33,528 bases of DNA, from IMG/VR virus record IMGVR_UViG_3300036832_000509, positions 1-33,528 of that record. One strand, written 5' to 3'. Below the pieces are notes generated by a model. The model searched no databases. It saw only the letters and a list, made by a program, of their open reading frames with translations, and was not told the origin of the DNA. A program made the translations under genes and the position numbers. The DNA is from a virus. This document shows positions 21,168-29,474 of this stretch, one piece after another; positions within the stretch are counted from its first letter, which is position 1, and every line of letters begins with the position of its first letter.

Positions 21168-23711
21168 TCAGCTACGGCGCGCAGCTGCCATCGCAGCGCG
21201 ATTGGCGTCAGCTGCGATATGGCTGTGCGCTGCGCGAAACGAATTCGCGTCGGGCGTCGAAATCATGAAATTCTGCGTGATCGACATTCCGCGCCGCCCC
21301 ACTTGATTAGCTGGAATGATTTGTTCGCCACGATGCGCCAGAATCGGCACGACATCACGCGGACCCCAGACCATTCCGCCCTCAGCGAAACTCTCTGCTA
21401 CTCCAGCTGTCGCTGCGCCACTAGCAGCGCCGCCACCACCGCCACCGAACAAGCTGCCAAGCCAGCCGAGTAGACCACTGCCGCCGCCCGCATAGCTCGA
21501 ACCAGCGAACGCTGATGACGGCATATTCGTTTGCTGCGAAGCTGTCTGAATGTCTGACGACGAAGTTGAACCGCCACCGAATAAGCCGCCAAACAAGCCG
21601 CCACTGCCACCCGTGCCAGCACTGCCGCCCTGTCCAGTCCCGTTGACAGCGTTCTCCAGCGCAGCCTTGATTTTGTCAAAGACCAGGAGTTTCAACAGGT
21701 CGTGCTCAATCTGATCGATCATGGTCTTGAAGTCATCGATCACCTGCTGCTTGAACGACTTCGACGCATTCTTGCCGTTTTCAAACGCGCCGACGACGTC
21801 TTCGCCAAATTTCGACGTCGCGTCGATCATTGACGAGAACGCTTGGTCATTCTCTGACGCCTGTTTCTTCATCTGGTCGAGCTGATCTTTGGTGCGCGAC
21901 GCATCAGCTGCCATTTCCAGATATTTCTGGCCCCACTCACGGGTCAGTGGAATGCCGAGCTCAGCCAGCTTGTTCTGAATCTCGAATTGCGCCGCCAAGT
22001 CTTTGCCAGCGCGCGTGCTCTCACTGTAAGCGCCTACCAGCTGTTTCTGTTGATCGACTTGTCGTTGCAGCGTGTTGTAATCACTTTCAGTCGTGGTCAG
22101 CTTCGTCAGCTGGTCGAGCGCTTGGTACTCTTCGCGAATCTTGTCAGCGTTGGCGCTGTGCGTGTCGATTGCCAGACGACGAATCTCAACTTCCGCCCTG
22201 ATCGCTGTCGTCGCAGCTTGCGTCGCCGCGACGCCGTGCAGCGCCGCATCAGCCAGCTGTTGCTGGTCAGCAATCTGATTGCCGAGATCAGCCATCGCAG
22301 TATTGGTCGCGACGGCAGTTTGTTGCTCAGCGAGTCTGCGCGTCAACGTGTCGACTGCTTGACCCATCGCGCTCTGGCGGCTGACGGCTTCGCCAGTTTT
22401 CTCGTTATAGAGCGTGAAAAGGTTAGTGGCGATTTGGTTCTCGGTGTTGGCTGCTTTGGTCGCGACGCTGCCCTGCGTTACTGCAACTGCCAAGCGCTGC
22501 TGCGCGTCAATCTCGTTGGTCAGCTTCAGCTTTAACTTTTCAAAACGATCAGCTGTCGTGATCGCGTTGCCACCAGCGACGTTGAGTGAGTCGCTGTAAG
22601 TCTTGGTTCCCTTGTTGGCTTTGTCGACGGTGGCGGTATGTTCGCCCAAATGCGCCAGCTGCTTGTCGATTGACGCCGTTAATTCGTCTAATGCTCCAGT
22701 TGCACTGTGCGCCCCGGCTGCGCCAGCCGCTGCACTGGTCGCAACGGTGTGTCCCACCCCTGACATTGCCACCAGGTAATTGTGGATTTTGGTCGAGCCG
22801 ACCTCCATCCCATCGACGACTCGTGAAATTGTGCTGTAAAGCTGCCCGAAGCCCGATTCTTTTAGTTCAATCAGAAATTGAGTCAGCTCGATGATGGCTT
22901 TCGCCAGCTCCAGCGTTACCCGAGCGAATTCGAGAAACCAGCGCTGAATGTCGTAATCTTTCGCGTGTTCTTTGATCCAGTCAGCGAAATCTTTCAAGAC
23001 TGGCAAGAGCGCTTGGCCGACTTGGTTCTCGATTGCCAGAAACGCAAGTCTTAAATCCTCTTCTGCTTTGGCCCACTCTTTGGCTTTGGCGATCCCGCTG
23101 GCATCGATTTCCAGCCCTAGCGCGCGGATATAATCGCCAGCTTCTTTGAGATTCTTGGCGTCGAACGCTTTGCTGAGCGCTTCCCAGTTGGCAACTATTT
23201 CTGGTCCCTGTCGGCCAAGTAACGCCGTCGCAGCCGCTGCGCGATTACTGCCCTCGATATATTCGCCAAGCGTCTTTAATACGCGGTCGCCAATGACTGT
23301 CATCGGCAGCAAGCCGCCAGTTACAGTGTCGTGAATCGCGATGCCAAACGCTTTGAATTCTGCTGGCTTGGTCACGATGCGACGAGTGATCGCATCGAGA
23401 AAGCCGTCGAGCTGTTGCAGCGACACGCCCTGCTCGCGAGCGCTCGCTGCCAAATCGGACGCTGCTTGCGCCGTTAGACCCGTCTTGGATGACAGCTCGT
23501 CAATGCTGTGCGCCCATTCCAGCGTCGCGTTGGTCGCTTCTCTGAAGAAACTGATTACTTCGCGCACAGCCAGAAATTCTGCGACTGCGTGCGACGTGTC
23601 GACGATAGTGTCGCGCAAGTCGGTAATCGACGACTTGGCCTCGTTCATCGAGGTCTTGAATTCTGCGATATTCGCGCTGAGGTTGACGACTAGATCAGCA
23701 ATCGTCGCCAT
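21168..23711 (-). CDS. Tape measure protein
   Basis: 847 aa. The start MATIADLVVNLSANIAEFKTSMNEAKSSITDLRD is the usual tape measure opening, followed by long heptad-rich helices. Small-residue regions near 300-345 and 690-790 (Gly-rich, GGLFGGLFGGGS) could insert in membranes. The C-terminus (EGGMVWGPRDVVPILAHRGEQIIPANQVGRRG) is the conserved lambda-type end. It sets tail length; at roughly 1.5 angstrom per residue a tail near 125 nm is expected (inference). Directly follows the GT gene. Confidence 0.92.
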   Translation of the reverse strand: MATIADLVVNLSANIAEFKTSMNEAKSSITDLRDTIVDTSHAVAEFLAVREVISFFREATNATLEWAHSIDELSSKTGLTAQAASDLAASAREQGVSLQQLDGFLDAITRRIVTKPAEFKAFGIAIHDTVTGGLLPMTVIGDRVLKTLGEYIEGSNRAAAATALLGRQGPEIVANWEALSKAFDAKNLKEAGDYIRALGLEIDASGIAKAKEWAKAEEDLRLAFLAIENQVGQALLPVLKDFADWIKEHAKDYDIQRWFLEFARVTLELAKAIIELTQFLIELKESGFGQLYSTISRVVDGMEVGSTKIHNYLVAMSGVGHTVATSAAAGAAGAHSATGALDELTASIDKQLAHLGEHTATVDKANKGTKTYSDSLNVAGGNAITTADRFEKLKLKLTNEIDAQQRLAVAVTQGSVATKAANTENQIATNLFTLYNEKTGEAVSRQSAMGQAVDTLTRRLAEQQTAVATNTAMADLGNQIADQQQLADAALHGVAATQAATTAIRAEVEIRRLAIDTHSANADKIREEYQALDQLTKLTTTESDYNTLQRQVDQQKQLVGAYSESTRAGKDLAAQFEIQNKLAELGIPLTREWGQKYLEMAADASRTKDQLDQMKKQASENDQAFSSMIDATSKFGEDVVGAFENGKNASKSFKQQVIDDFKTMIDQIEHDLLKLLVFDKIKAALENAVNGTGQGGSAGTGGSGGLFGGLFGGGSTSSSDIQTASQQTNMPSSAFAGSSYAGGGSGLLGWLGSLFGGGGGGAASGAATAGVAESFAEGGMVWGPRDVVPILAHRGEQIIPANQVGRRGMSITQNFMISTPDANSFRAAHSHIAADANRAAMAAARRS

Positions 23712-23713
23712 AG

Positions 23714-24444
23714 CTACGACCCTGCTGGCTTCGAGCGCTGCGCCAGCGCGTGCAGACCCTCATACAAGTCGTGCTCGCGCTTGGCTTGCAGCTCGTGCTG
23801 TTGTGCTGGCGTCATCTCACTTTCATCCACTCTGTCATAGCGCGCGATGAAATCTTTCGGCTGCGTCGGTTCTTTGGCGAAGCCGCTGTAATTCGCCACC
23901 GTCGACGCGACAATCGCGGCGTGCGCTGCGTCGCGCTCAGCGCCAAACGGCTCTAATGCGTAGTACAGCTGCCACTCGACGAATTCGCGGCTGTCCATGC
24001 GCCGCATCAATTCAGCGCGCGTCATGCCCAGCGCGAGCGCTAGTCTGAAGCTGAAACGCCGTTGGAAATTGGCGCGGAGTTTTTTTTCATGTCGTTGGCT
24101 TCGTCGCTGGTCATCGCATTGAGTATGCGCGCAGCGTCGAACAGCCGATTCACTGCAACAGCTGATTTGGTCGACAGCGCAGCGATATCGTCGGCGCTGA
24201 ACAAGCGCTTGCCATGCGCGTCGACTGCGCACCACGCGACCAGCGACGCGCGAATGTTCAACGTCTCGCCACGCTTCTGCTGCTCGTTCAGCATGGTTTC
24301 GTATTGCTCGCGCTCTAGGGCAGTCATCACGCGCACAGCGATCACCCCGCCCCACTCTGGCACTGAGACATCGATGCGCTGGATATCGTCAGCAGTGATC
24401 GCCAGCTCGCGCGTCAAGTATGTCCCGTTACTATGTGTCGACAC
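23714..24444 (-). CDS. GT tail assembly chaperone made by -1 frameshift
   Basis: The G frame (from GTG 24444) reads ATG AAA AAA AAC at 24090-24079. The heptamer A AAA AAC allows a -1 slip into the frame that continues LRANFQRRFSFRLALALGMTRAELMRRM to the stop at 23714. The fusion is about 122 + 121 residues. The T part (MDSREFVEWQLYYALEPFGAERD) is the conserved signature of this class, where DSREFxEW and EPFG recur. It binds the tape measure and tail tube during assembly. There is no ribosome binding site for a separate T product, supporting frameshifting. Confidence 0.85.
24040..24444 (-). CDS. G tail assembly chaperone (unshifted product)
   Basis: 134 aa from GTG 24444, with AGGAGG eight bases upstream. 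Residues 1-50 form a beta-rich start (LTRELAITADDIQRIDVSVPEWGGVIAVRVMTALEREQYE) typical of G-like proteins, and the remainder is helical. Past the slippery site it ends after 14 more residues (SAPISNGVSASD). Lies between tail tube and tape measure, as in lambda. Confidence 0.88.
   Translation of the reverse strand: MSTHSNGTYLTRELAITADDIQRIDVSVPEWGGVIAVRVMTALEREQYETMLNEQQKRGETLNIRASLVAWCAVDAHGKRLFSADDIAALSTKSAVAVNRLFDAARILNAMTSDEANDMKKNSAPISNGVSASD
24079..24085 (-). promoter_or_regulatory. A AAA AAC ribosomal slippery site
   Basis: Eight consecutive T on the plus strand (24080-24087) give AAAAAAAA then C on the sense strand, with codons AAA AAA AAC in the G frame. A -1 slip rejoins the T frame. 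A GC-rich stretch (TCCGCGCC...GGCG) just downstream could stimulate the slip. Confidence 0.85.
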
Positions 24445-24455
24445 TTGGTCCCCTC

Positions 24456-24542
24456 CTAGTTATGCGGCGGCCACAACAACCCCACCAGTACGAAGACCAG
24501 CAACAAATAACTCGTCAGTCCGATGAGAACATCCACAAGCAT
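24456..24542 (-). CDS. Tiny single-span membrane peptide
   Basis: 28 aa (MLVDVLIGLTSYLLLVFVLVGLLWPPHN) from ATG 24542, with one membrane helix. Its stop lies within the ribosome binding site region of the G gene. The GGAGA upstream is further away than usual, so expression is uncertain. It fills the only sizeable gap between tail tube and G. Size resembles KdpF-like micropeptides, but there is no other link. Confidence 0.4.
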   Translation of the reverse strand: MLVDVLIGLTSYLLLVFVLVGLLWPPHN

Positions 24543-24568
24543 TCTGCTGCTGGCTCTCCGCGACTGGT

Positions 24569-25054
24569 TTAAGGGCCAGTGGATTCAGTGATCGGCCCGC
24601 TGAGCTGCAAGACCATTTTCATGGTCATGTCGGTGTTGGGAGCAGCCGCAGTTTCCCACGACTTGACGTAAGCTGCAAACGAGAAAGTCGTTGAGCCAAC
24701 GTCGGGCCAGACGATTTGCCAGTTGCGCAGCGTGCGTGACGCAAAGTCAGCGCGTACTGCGCTCTGCGTCACGTCAGCAGGGTCCCAAACGACTTCAAAG
24801 TCGAGCGTGCCCGGCTTCAGCAGCCCCATCACAAACGTCTCATAGCCGCCAAGCGTGTCGAGCGTGGTCGTGTCGATTTGGGTGCTGTCAGTCTTGGGTC
24901 CGCCTAGCGTCTTGACGCTCGGGACTACGGTAAACGCTTCGGTGGGCGCTGCGCCGTCGCCGTGCATCAGCGCTGAGCCCAACCCTGCGTACTTCTGTGC
25001 TGGCGTCGTCGTGCGTGGCGCTGCGCCTGCTGCTCCTGGCACTGCTGCTGCCAT
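24569..25054 (-). CDS. Major tail tube protein
   Basis: 161 aa from ATG 25054, with GGGAGGG upstream. The DTTTLDTLGGYETFVMGLLKPGTLDFEVVWDPAD segment and the C-terminal FSFAAYVKSWETAAAPNTDMTMKMVLQLSG are the pattern of lambda gpV-like tube proteins, which polymerise as hexameric rings. The N-terminal 25 residues are Ala/Gly/Pro-rich and probably flexible. Position between tail terminator and G is canonical. Confidence 0.9.
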   Translation of the reverse strand: MAAAVPGAAGAAPRTTTPAQKYAGLGSALMHGDGAAPTEAFTVVPSVKTLGGPKTDSTQIDTTTLDTLGGYETFVMGLLKPGTLDFEVVWDPADVTQSAVRADFASRTLRNWQIVWPDVGSTTFSFAAYVKSWETAAAPNTDMTMKMVLQLSGPITESTGP

Positions 25055-25069
25055 TTGTTTCCCTCCCTA

Positions 25070-25468
25070 CTAGAGCTGATACCAAACGATAAAGTCGCGA
25101 CTCGCTTGAAACGTGCGCGTGTCTTTCTCGTAAGCGTCGCGGTCGTCTTCGAAGACGATGCCGCAGATGTTGACCACGCCACTGTCAGTGCTGACTGCGC
25201 CGCGATAACCATCAAGACACAGCCGCACTGCGTCAGTTACTTGCTTGACTTCGAGATAACTGTTGGCCCACGCATTGATTTGAAAGCGCGGATGGGCCAA
25301 GCCAACCGGCTCGCCCAAGCTCTGCACTGGCGGCGAGTCGACCACGATATAGCTAATCGCTGGATACTCAGTGAATTCTGGCATCAGCACCGGCCAAATC
25401 CCGCCATTAATCGTCGCTTGCACGCCCGCATCTTCATTCAACAGCTTGAAAATCGCTGACTCGATCAT
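25070..25468 (-). CDS. DUF3168 tail completion/terminator protein
   Basis: 132 aa. FTEYPAISYIVVDSPPVQSLGEPVGLAHPRFQINAWANSYLEVKQVTDAVRLCLDG is a clear DUF3168 pattern (P-x-I-x-Y, then Q-x-x-x-W-A-x-x-Y), followed by the IFEDDRDAYE segment. It caps the tail and joins it to the head. ATGA overlap with the gp10-like gene. Confidence 0.92.
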   Translation of the reverse strand: MIESAIFKLLNEDAGVQATINGGIWPVLMPEFTEYPAISYIVVDSPPVQSLGEPVGLAHPRFQINAWANSYLEVKQVTDAVRLCLDGYRGAVSTDSGVVNICGIVFEDDRDAYEKDTRTFQASRDFIVWYQL

Positions 25469-25887
25469 GTCGCTGCCGTACCCAGTTCAGTGCGGCAATT
25501 CTCAGTCGCCGTGTCGATCACTTGTTGCGCTGCTGCGCCACTGGCTGCATCGGCTGCGGGGCGCATGAACGGGTACGCGGGGGCGTGGCGCGTGCCGAAT
25601 TCCAGAAAGCGACCGTAGAACGCTTCTGGCGTGATCCCACAGCGAGCGCGCATGACGTCGCCGCGCCGTCCAGTCGAGACGCGAATGTTGTCGCGCAACT
25701 CGCCGGGATAATGTGGACCCTGCCCTGCCACAGCCAGCACTGGCGCGTCTTTGCGCGCTTCGTCTTGAATCTTGGAGATGCCAGCGTACAAACTGCGGCG
25801 CACGACGCGCTCCATCATTTTCTCTGGCAGCTCGACCAGATAGTCTGTAAGCTGTTCGCCGCCCGTCAATTCAATCGTCACGCTCAT
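25465..25887 (-). CDS. HK97 gp10-like protein
   Basis: 140 aa. The sequence (YLVELPEKMMERVVRRSLYAGISKIQDEARKDAPV, then AFYGRFLEFGTRHAPAYPFMRPA) is the standard gp10 signature with F-L-E-F-G-T and the P-F-M-R-P-A tail. It acts at the neck, probably in tail completion. ATGA overlaps on both sides show tight coupling. Confidence 0.93.
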   Translation of the reverse strand: MSVTIELTGGEQLTDYLVELPEKMMERVVRRSLYAGISKIQDEARKDAPVLAVAGQGPHYPGELRDNIRVSTGRRGDVMRARCGITPEAFYGRFLEFGTRHAPAYPFMRPAADAASGAAAQQVIDTATENCRTELGTAAT

Positions 25888-26246
25888 AACGCTGCATTCC
25901 TGTCAGCTGGCAACTTGACTGTGCCAATCACGAGCAGCTGATGGCGCATCTCGACGTCACTCAAATACTTGATGTCATATTGCTGCTGGTACTCGTCGAG
26001 TATGCGCATTGACTCGTCGAGCCCTGGCTGCCAGCGAATCGTGATTTCAGTGATCAGCGCTGCGTTGTACTGGTCAGCTGCGAATGCTTCCCGCCCGACT
26101 CTTGGATCAATCTTCGCCCAGCACGAGAGCACGTCTGTCCACTCTTCGACGAAGCCGCCCATCTCGTCTTGCTCGCGCGAGAACGACTGAAACGTGATGC
26201 GACGGCGCAGCTCGCCGGGATTCAGTACTTCGATGCCGGTACTCAT
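25884..26246 (-). CDS. Head closure / head-tail adaptor protein
   Basis: 120 aa. LNPGELRRRITFQSFSREQDEMGGFVEEWTDVLSCWAKIDP is typical of SPP1 gp16/HK97 gp9-like adaptors (G-x-L-x-x-R-I-x-x-Q), with W-A-x-I near residue 45 and a small beta barrel after it. It closes the portal-connector channel. Confidence 0.92.
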   Translation of the reverse strand: MSTGIEVLNPGELRRRITFQSFSREQDEMGGFVEEWTDVLSCWAKIDPRVGREAFAADQYNAALITEITIRWQPGLDESMRILDEYQQQYDIKYLSDVEMRHQLLVIGTVKLPADRNAAL

Positions 26247-26959
26247 GCTGCGTACAGCACCTTTTGCGAATACAGCAGCCGTTCAAGCCCGATTGGAATT
26301 TCGATGGCGTCGACGCGCGGACCAGCCAACACGGGGCCGCGCACTTCGTAGAGCTGCGTGACCATCATCTTGAGCGCGTGCAGAATGGTCGTCGGCACTG
26401 CTGCGCGAATCGCGTTTTCGTCTGGCGTCACGTTATCCGGCAGCGTCAGCGCCAGCGTATAGCCAGCTTGATACTGCACAGTGACGGCATTCATCACTGG
26501 GCCGCTAACTGAGATAAGCACTGGCGGCCATGCTTCATTTGGCATCGGTGCAATGCGCGCTGGCTCGCTCAGCTTGTCGACGACATAAACCGCGGGGTCG
26601 AGCGTTTGCTCGACGCCAAACTGATCGATGTACTTGATGAAGTCGACTTGCTGAAGCCGTGGCCGTGGCAAGATCATGGCTTGGCCGCTGAAATACACTT
26701 CCGTCGAGAATGTCTGGGTGTAGCCTGGCGCAGTGATACCGAGATTCAGCGCGGTATAGCCGGGAAAATAATCGAGCACCAGCTGATAAGTCTGCGGCAC
26801 GAGCGCGCGATGACAGAAATTCTCAGCATCGAACAGCGCAGCCCAATACGCACTCGTGATGTAGTCGTCATCGAATGATGCATCGACTCGCAGATGCGTC
26901 TTTAGATCCGCGAGCGAAACCAGCATCACATTCGAGCGCGTCACTGTGACTAGCGCCAT
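26243..26959 (-). CDS. gp6-like head-tail connector
   Basis: 238 aa. VSLADLKTHLRVDASFDDDYITSAYWAALFDAENFCHRALVPQTYQLVLDYFP is the gp6-like connector start. The C-terminal helix (AVPTTILHALKMMVTQLYEVRG) is also typical. The middle (about 75-150) is larger than in HK97 gp6, as in the longer 'phiE125-like' members. It forms a ring under the portal. The portal itself is not in this window. Confidence 0.9.
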   Translation of the reverse strand: MALVTVTRSNVMLVSLADLKTHLRVDASFDDDYITSAYWAALFDAENFCHRALVPQTYQLVLDYFPGYTALNLGITAPGYTQTFSTEVYFSGQAMILPRPRLQQVDFIKYIDQFGVEQTLDPAVYVVDKLSEPARIAPMPNEAWPPVLISVSGPVMNAVTVQYQAGYTLALTLPDNVTPDENAIRAAVPTTILHALKMMVTQLYEVRGPVLAGPRVDAIEIPIGLERLLYSQKVLYAA

Positions 26960-26974
26960 TGCTTCAGCTCACTG

Positions 26975-27211
26975 CTAGCGCACTGGCGGCTTGCCACTAC
27001 GATAATGCGACGCTTGCATCGCGTTCTCGTGGTCGTCGTCGTCGAGCTTGGCGGTTTCCATGCGCTCTGTTTTCTTGACTGGCTCGACGCGCTCAGCGAC
27101 TTTGCTATCGAGCAACGGCTGCGCGTCGGCTTCTGGCACGTCGAGAATCGTACCCGGCTCTGCTGTGCCAAGTGTCGGGTGCGCCATGATGGTATTGATG
27201 CGAATTTTCAT
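26975..27211 (-). CDS. Small head-region protein
   Basis: 78 aa, with GAGGG ahead of ATG 27211. It begins MKIRINTIMAHPTLGTAEPGTILDVPEADAQPLLDSKVAERVE, a small beta fold common between capsid and connector genes of many phages (pattern G-x-V-x-D-V-P-E-x-x-A). The acidic-basic tail (KLDDDDHENAMQ) is variable. Role unknown. Confidence 0.75.
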   Translation of the reverse strand: MKIRINTIMAHPTLGTAEPGTILDVPEADAQPLLDSKVAERVEPVKKTERMETAKLDDDDHENAMQASHYRSGKPPVR

Positions 27212-27223
27212 AGTTGGCCCTCT

Positions 27224-27487
27224 TCAGAGCGCGTTCGGCACGCAGAGCGCGATCAGCGTCGACGCGCTGAAATTGGTCGCAGACAGCTGCTTGATTTGAT
27301 TCGCATTGCTGGCGAATGACTCGAAGTCGACGCCAGCTTTGGCTGCGACCAGCGCCCCGCCAGCAGTCGGCGCGCCGATGATCACTGCAATCTGGTCGCC
27401 TTGCGCGACGCCAGTCGCAGTGCAAGTGCCGGCGCCGTTACTGCCAACAAACGCAACTGGGTAAAATAATTTGAGCGGCGTGCGCAT
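27224..27487 (-). CDS. Small putative virion protein, capsid region
   Basis: 87 aa, with GAGGG ten bases ahead of ATG 27487. Hydrophobic-neutral beta-rich sequence (GTCTATGVAQGDQIAVIIGAPTAGGALVAA) with no signal peptide. It follows the 141-aa protein and could be a decoration or stabilising subunit, inferred from place only. Confidence 0.65.
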   Translation of the reverse strand: MRTPLKLFYPVAFVGSNGAGTCTATGVAQGDQIAVIIGAPTAGGALVAAKAGVDFESFASNANQIKQLSATNFSASTLIALCVPNAL

Positions 27488-27501
27488 GACTTTAGCCCTC
27501 G

Positions 27502-27927
27502 TTACGGCGAGACAAACGTCGCGTGCTGCGAGACTGACGTCGCGTCGGTGCTTGGCAGCTTGTCAGCGTTGTAGAGAATCGCGATCACGCAGTTGATCAC
27601 TGCATTGGCGGTGCCGCGATTGATGGTCGGGCGCACAAAGCGCGTCATCGGCCGAAAGATGTCCAGCACCAGCAGCTTGTTACTGTCAGCATCAGCCATC
27701 GCGAGCGTCTGCGCATTAGTCGTAAACGGGTTGAAAGTCGTGTTGTCGTTCGAGCCTTTGGCTTGCAGAGTAGTCACTTGCGTGGCAGTCAGCGCGCCGA
27801 CTGACGCGACAAACATCACGCCATCATACGCAGTCATGTCGATGCTGGTACCGTCAACCGCAGTCGAGCCAGCAGTTTGCGCGTTCATGACTGACGCGAC
27901 TTGACAATTTTTGCCGAGATTTTGCAT
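27502..27927 (-). CDS. Conserved virion-type protein next to the capsid gene
   Basis: 141 aa, with GGAGC upstream of ATG 27927. NCQVASVMNAQTAGSTAVDGTSIDMTAYDGVMFVASVGALTATQVTTLQAK, then MADADSNKLLVLDIFRPMTRFVRPTINRGTANAVINCVIAIL, is a family I recognise from many phages as a small beta protein directly after the major capsid gene. Its function is not established. A head decoration role is likely. Confidence 0.75.
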   Translation of the reverse strand: MQNLGKNCQVASVMNAQTAGSTAVDGTSIDMTAYDGVMFVASVGALTATQVTTLQAKGSNDNTTFNPFTTNAQTLAMADADSNKLLVLDIFRPMTRFVRPTINRGTANAVINCVIAILYNADKLPSTDATSVSQHATFVSP

Positions 27928-27946
27928 GTCACTTTTGCTCCAGCAG

Positions 27947-29335
27947 TTATGCTAACTGCACTCGCACAAACGCCTCTTCGAGCACCGGCATCCCATCCAG
28001 CTCTTGTCTCATGATGAAACCTTCCTGGTTGCTGGCTGCGTACAGCTCAACCAGGCGCTGCATGGTCATGTCGAGCGCGTCAGCAATCCAGTAACGGCTA
28101 AAATCACCGAGTATGCCGACATACTGGCCGGTCGTGAATGTATTGGGCGCAAACTCACTCTCGTTGACCGGCATACCTAGCAGCATGTCAGGGTCACCGA
28201 GCTGGATACCGTCACGCCAGAGATATTGGCCGACTGAGTCTTTGAGCAGACTCACTTGCGCGATCACGTCACGATGCATGATCCACTGTGCGCTGGCGCG
28301 ATACGGTGCTTTGAGTGAGTATTTCACTTTGCGCAAGTTGTCAGCTGAGATGGCAGTCGTAGTATTGCCGGTGCTGACGTCACGCGCAGTCGAGATGCCT
28401 TGCGAGCTGGCGACGAAGACCCCGAGCGGCTGTTGCCCGCCGTTGCCGAGCAGAAACGCTTTCTCTTCAGTCACGCCGAATTTGTAAGCGAAGCGATCAG
28501 CAATCAAACCGCTGATGTCGAGCGCACTGGCGCGCAGCAGTTTCTTGCTGACTCTGATTTGTTTCGCGAGTGGATGCGGCGCGAATACGCGCTTGCCAAA
28601 ATCCATCGCGGTGTCGGCTGAGCCGGTCGCCAGCTCGCTGGTCCAGTCAGCATCAGCCGGATTGTCCTCGAGCGTCGGGACGCCGAGATCCTGTGCTTTG
28701 ACGACGACGACTTTGGTCGCATACTTGCGCATCACAACGTTGTCGTCGATTTTGCGAATCAATGTCGCTTGGAATTGTTCGGGTGGGACGGTGAAACCGC
28801 CAGCCGGATCAGAGCCCATCATCAAGTCGCGCCGTTCGACCAGCGAGCGCTCTTCTGGCGTCAGCTCGCGCGGCCCCAGTGCGAATGCCCGCCACCAGGC
28901 GTCGTTGGCGCGCTGCATCTCAGAGCCATAAGTCGCGAATGCAGTCTCGATGGCCGACAGACGACGGCGCTGCTCTTTGGTCGCCAGTCCGTGTTCGACC
29001 AGTCGCCCCGCTTGAAAGCGGCTGCGATAGACGTCGCGAATCCACAGCCCGCGAAAGTCGCGGACCATCTCGACAGCATCACTGCGAGCGCGCTCGACTG
29101 CTTCGCCGGGACGCGAGCGCGCTGCTTCTGCCGCTGCTGCTTCGCGATCCAACTCGCGCAGCTCCAGCTGGCGATCAATGCGCTTCTTTAAGTCACGCGC
29201 ATCGTTGATATAGCGCAGATAATTGGCGTCTTCTTCAGACGTCAGATTGCGCTTTTCCTTTTCAGCTCGCTGATTTAAATCTTGCGCCTGCCCGATCAGA
29301 TTCAAGCGCTGCTCGTTCAGCTCGATAAGCTCCAC
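27947..29335 (-). CDS. HK97-fold major capsid protein
   Basis: 462 aa from GTG 29335, with GGGAGGG 8 bases upstream. Residues 1-165 are charged helix and coiled coil (delta/scaffold domain). The mature shell begins around 172-180 (MMGSDPAGGFTVPPEQFQATLIRKIDDNVVMRKYATKV). P-domain motifs follow (LGVPTLEDNPADADWTSE, KRVFAPHPLAKQIRVSKKLLRAS, FLLGNGGQQPLGVFV). The delta domain is longer than in HK97 (about 102 aa), so a processing protease is expected but is not seen here. First gene of the late operon, behind a structured leader. Confidence 0.95.
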   Translation of the reverse strand: MELIELNEQRLNLIGQAQDLNQRAEKEKRNLTSEEDANYLRYINDARDLKKRIDRQLELRELDREAAAAEAARSRPGEAVERARSDAVEMVRDFRGLWIRDVYRSRFQAGRLVEHGLATKEQRRRLSAIETAFATYGSEMQRANDAWWRAFALGPRELTPEERSLVERRDLMMGSDPAGGFTVPPEQFQATLIRKIDDNVVMRKYATKVVVVKAQDLGVPTLEDNPADADWTSELATGSADTAMDFGKRVFAPHPLAKQIRVSKKLLRASALDISGLIADRFAYKFGVTEEKAFLLGNGGQQPLGVFVASSQGISTARDVSTGNTTTAISADNLRKVKYSLKAPYRASAQWIMHRDVIAQVSLLKDSVGQYLWRDGIQLGDPDMLLGMPVNESEFAPNTFTTGQYVGILGDFSRYWIADALDMTMQRLVELYAASNQEGFIMRQELDGMPVLEEAFVRVQLA

Positions 29336-29392
29336 TGTGCTCGACCCTCCCGTGTGAATCCGGGCCGGGAGCAGTTGAAGTTATGAGCGAAT

Positions 29393-29474
29393 AAAAAAAG
29401 GCCGACTCTGACAAAGCTTCCGGCCCGAAAAGAGTTGAAACCCTTTTCGAGTACCGACAGCTCTAGAGCCGACC
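29393..29474 (-). ncRNA. Structured leader RNA with terminator-like end upstream of the capsid gene
   Basis: On the minus strand, GGTCGGCTCT (29474-29465) pairs with AGAGTCGGCC (29409-29400) over 10 bp, using two G-U pairs that would be C-A mismatches on the other strand. So the RNA is read leftward. Inside it, AGCT-gt-CGG pairs with CCG-ga-AGCT, and CGAAAAGGGT-TTCA-ACTCTTTTCG (29449-29426) forms a 10-bp hairpin. Seven T follow (29399-29393). It may be an attenuator, antitermination site or a small RNA. The capsid ribosome binding site is about 45 bases further on. Confidence 0.65.

Noticed and set aside
23714-24355. Independent 213-aa gene covering the T domain
   Set aside because: Its first 100 residues are an out-of-frame reading of the G gene (Arg/Cys/His-rich). 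The T domain is better explained by -1 frameshifting.
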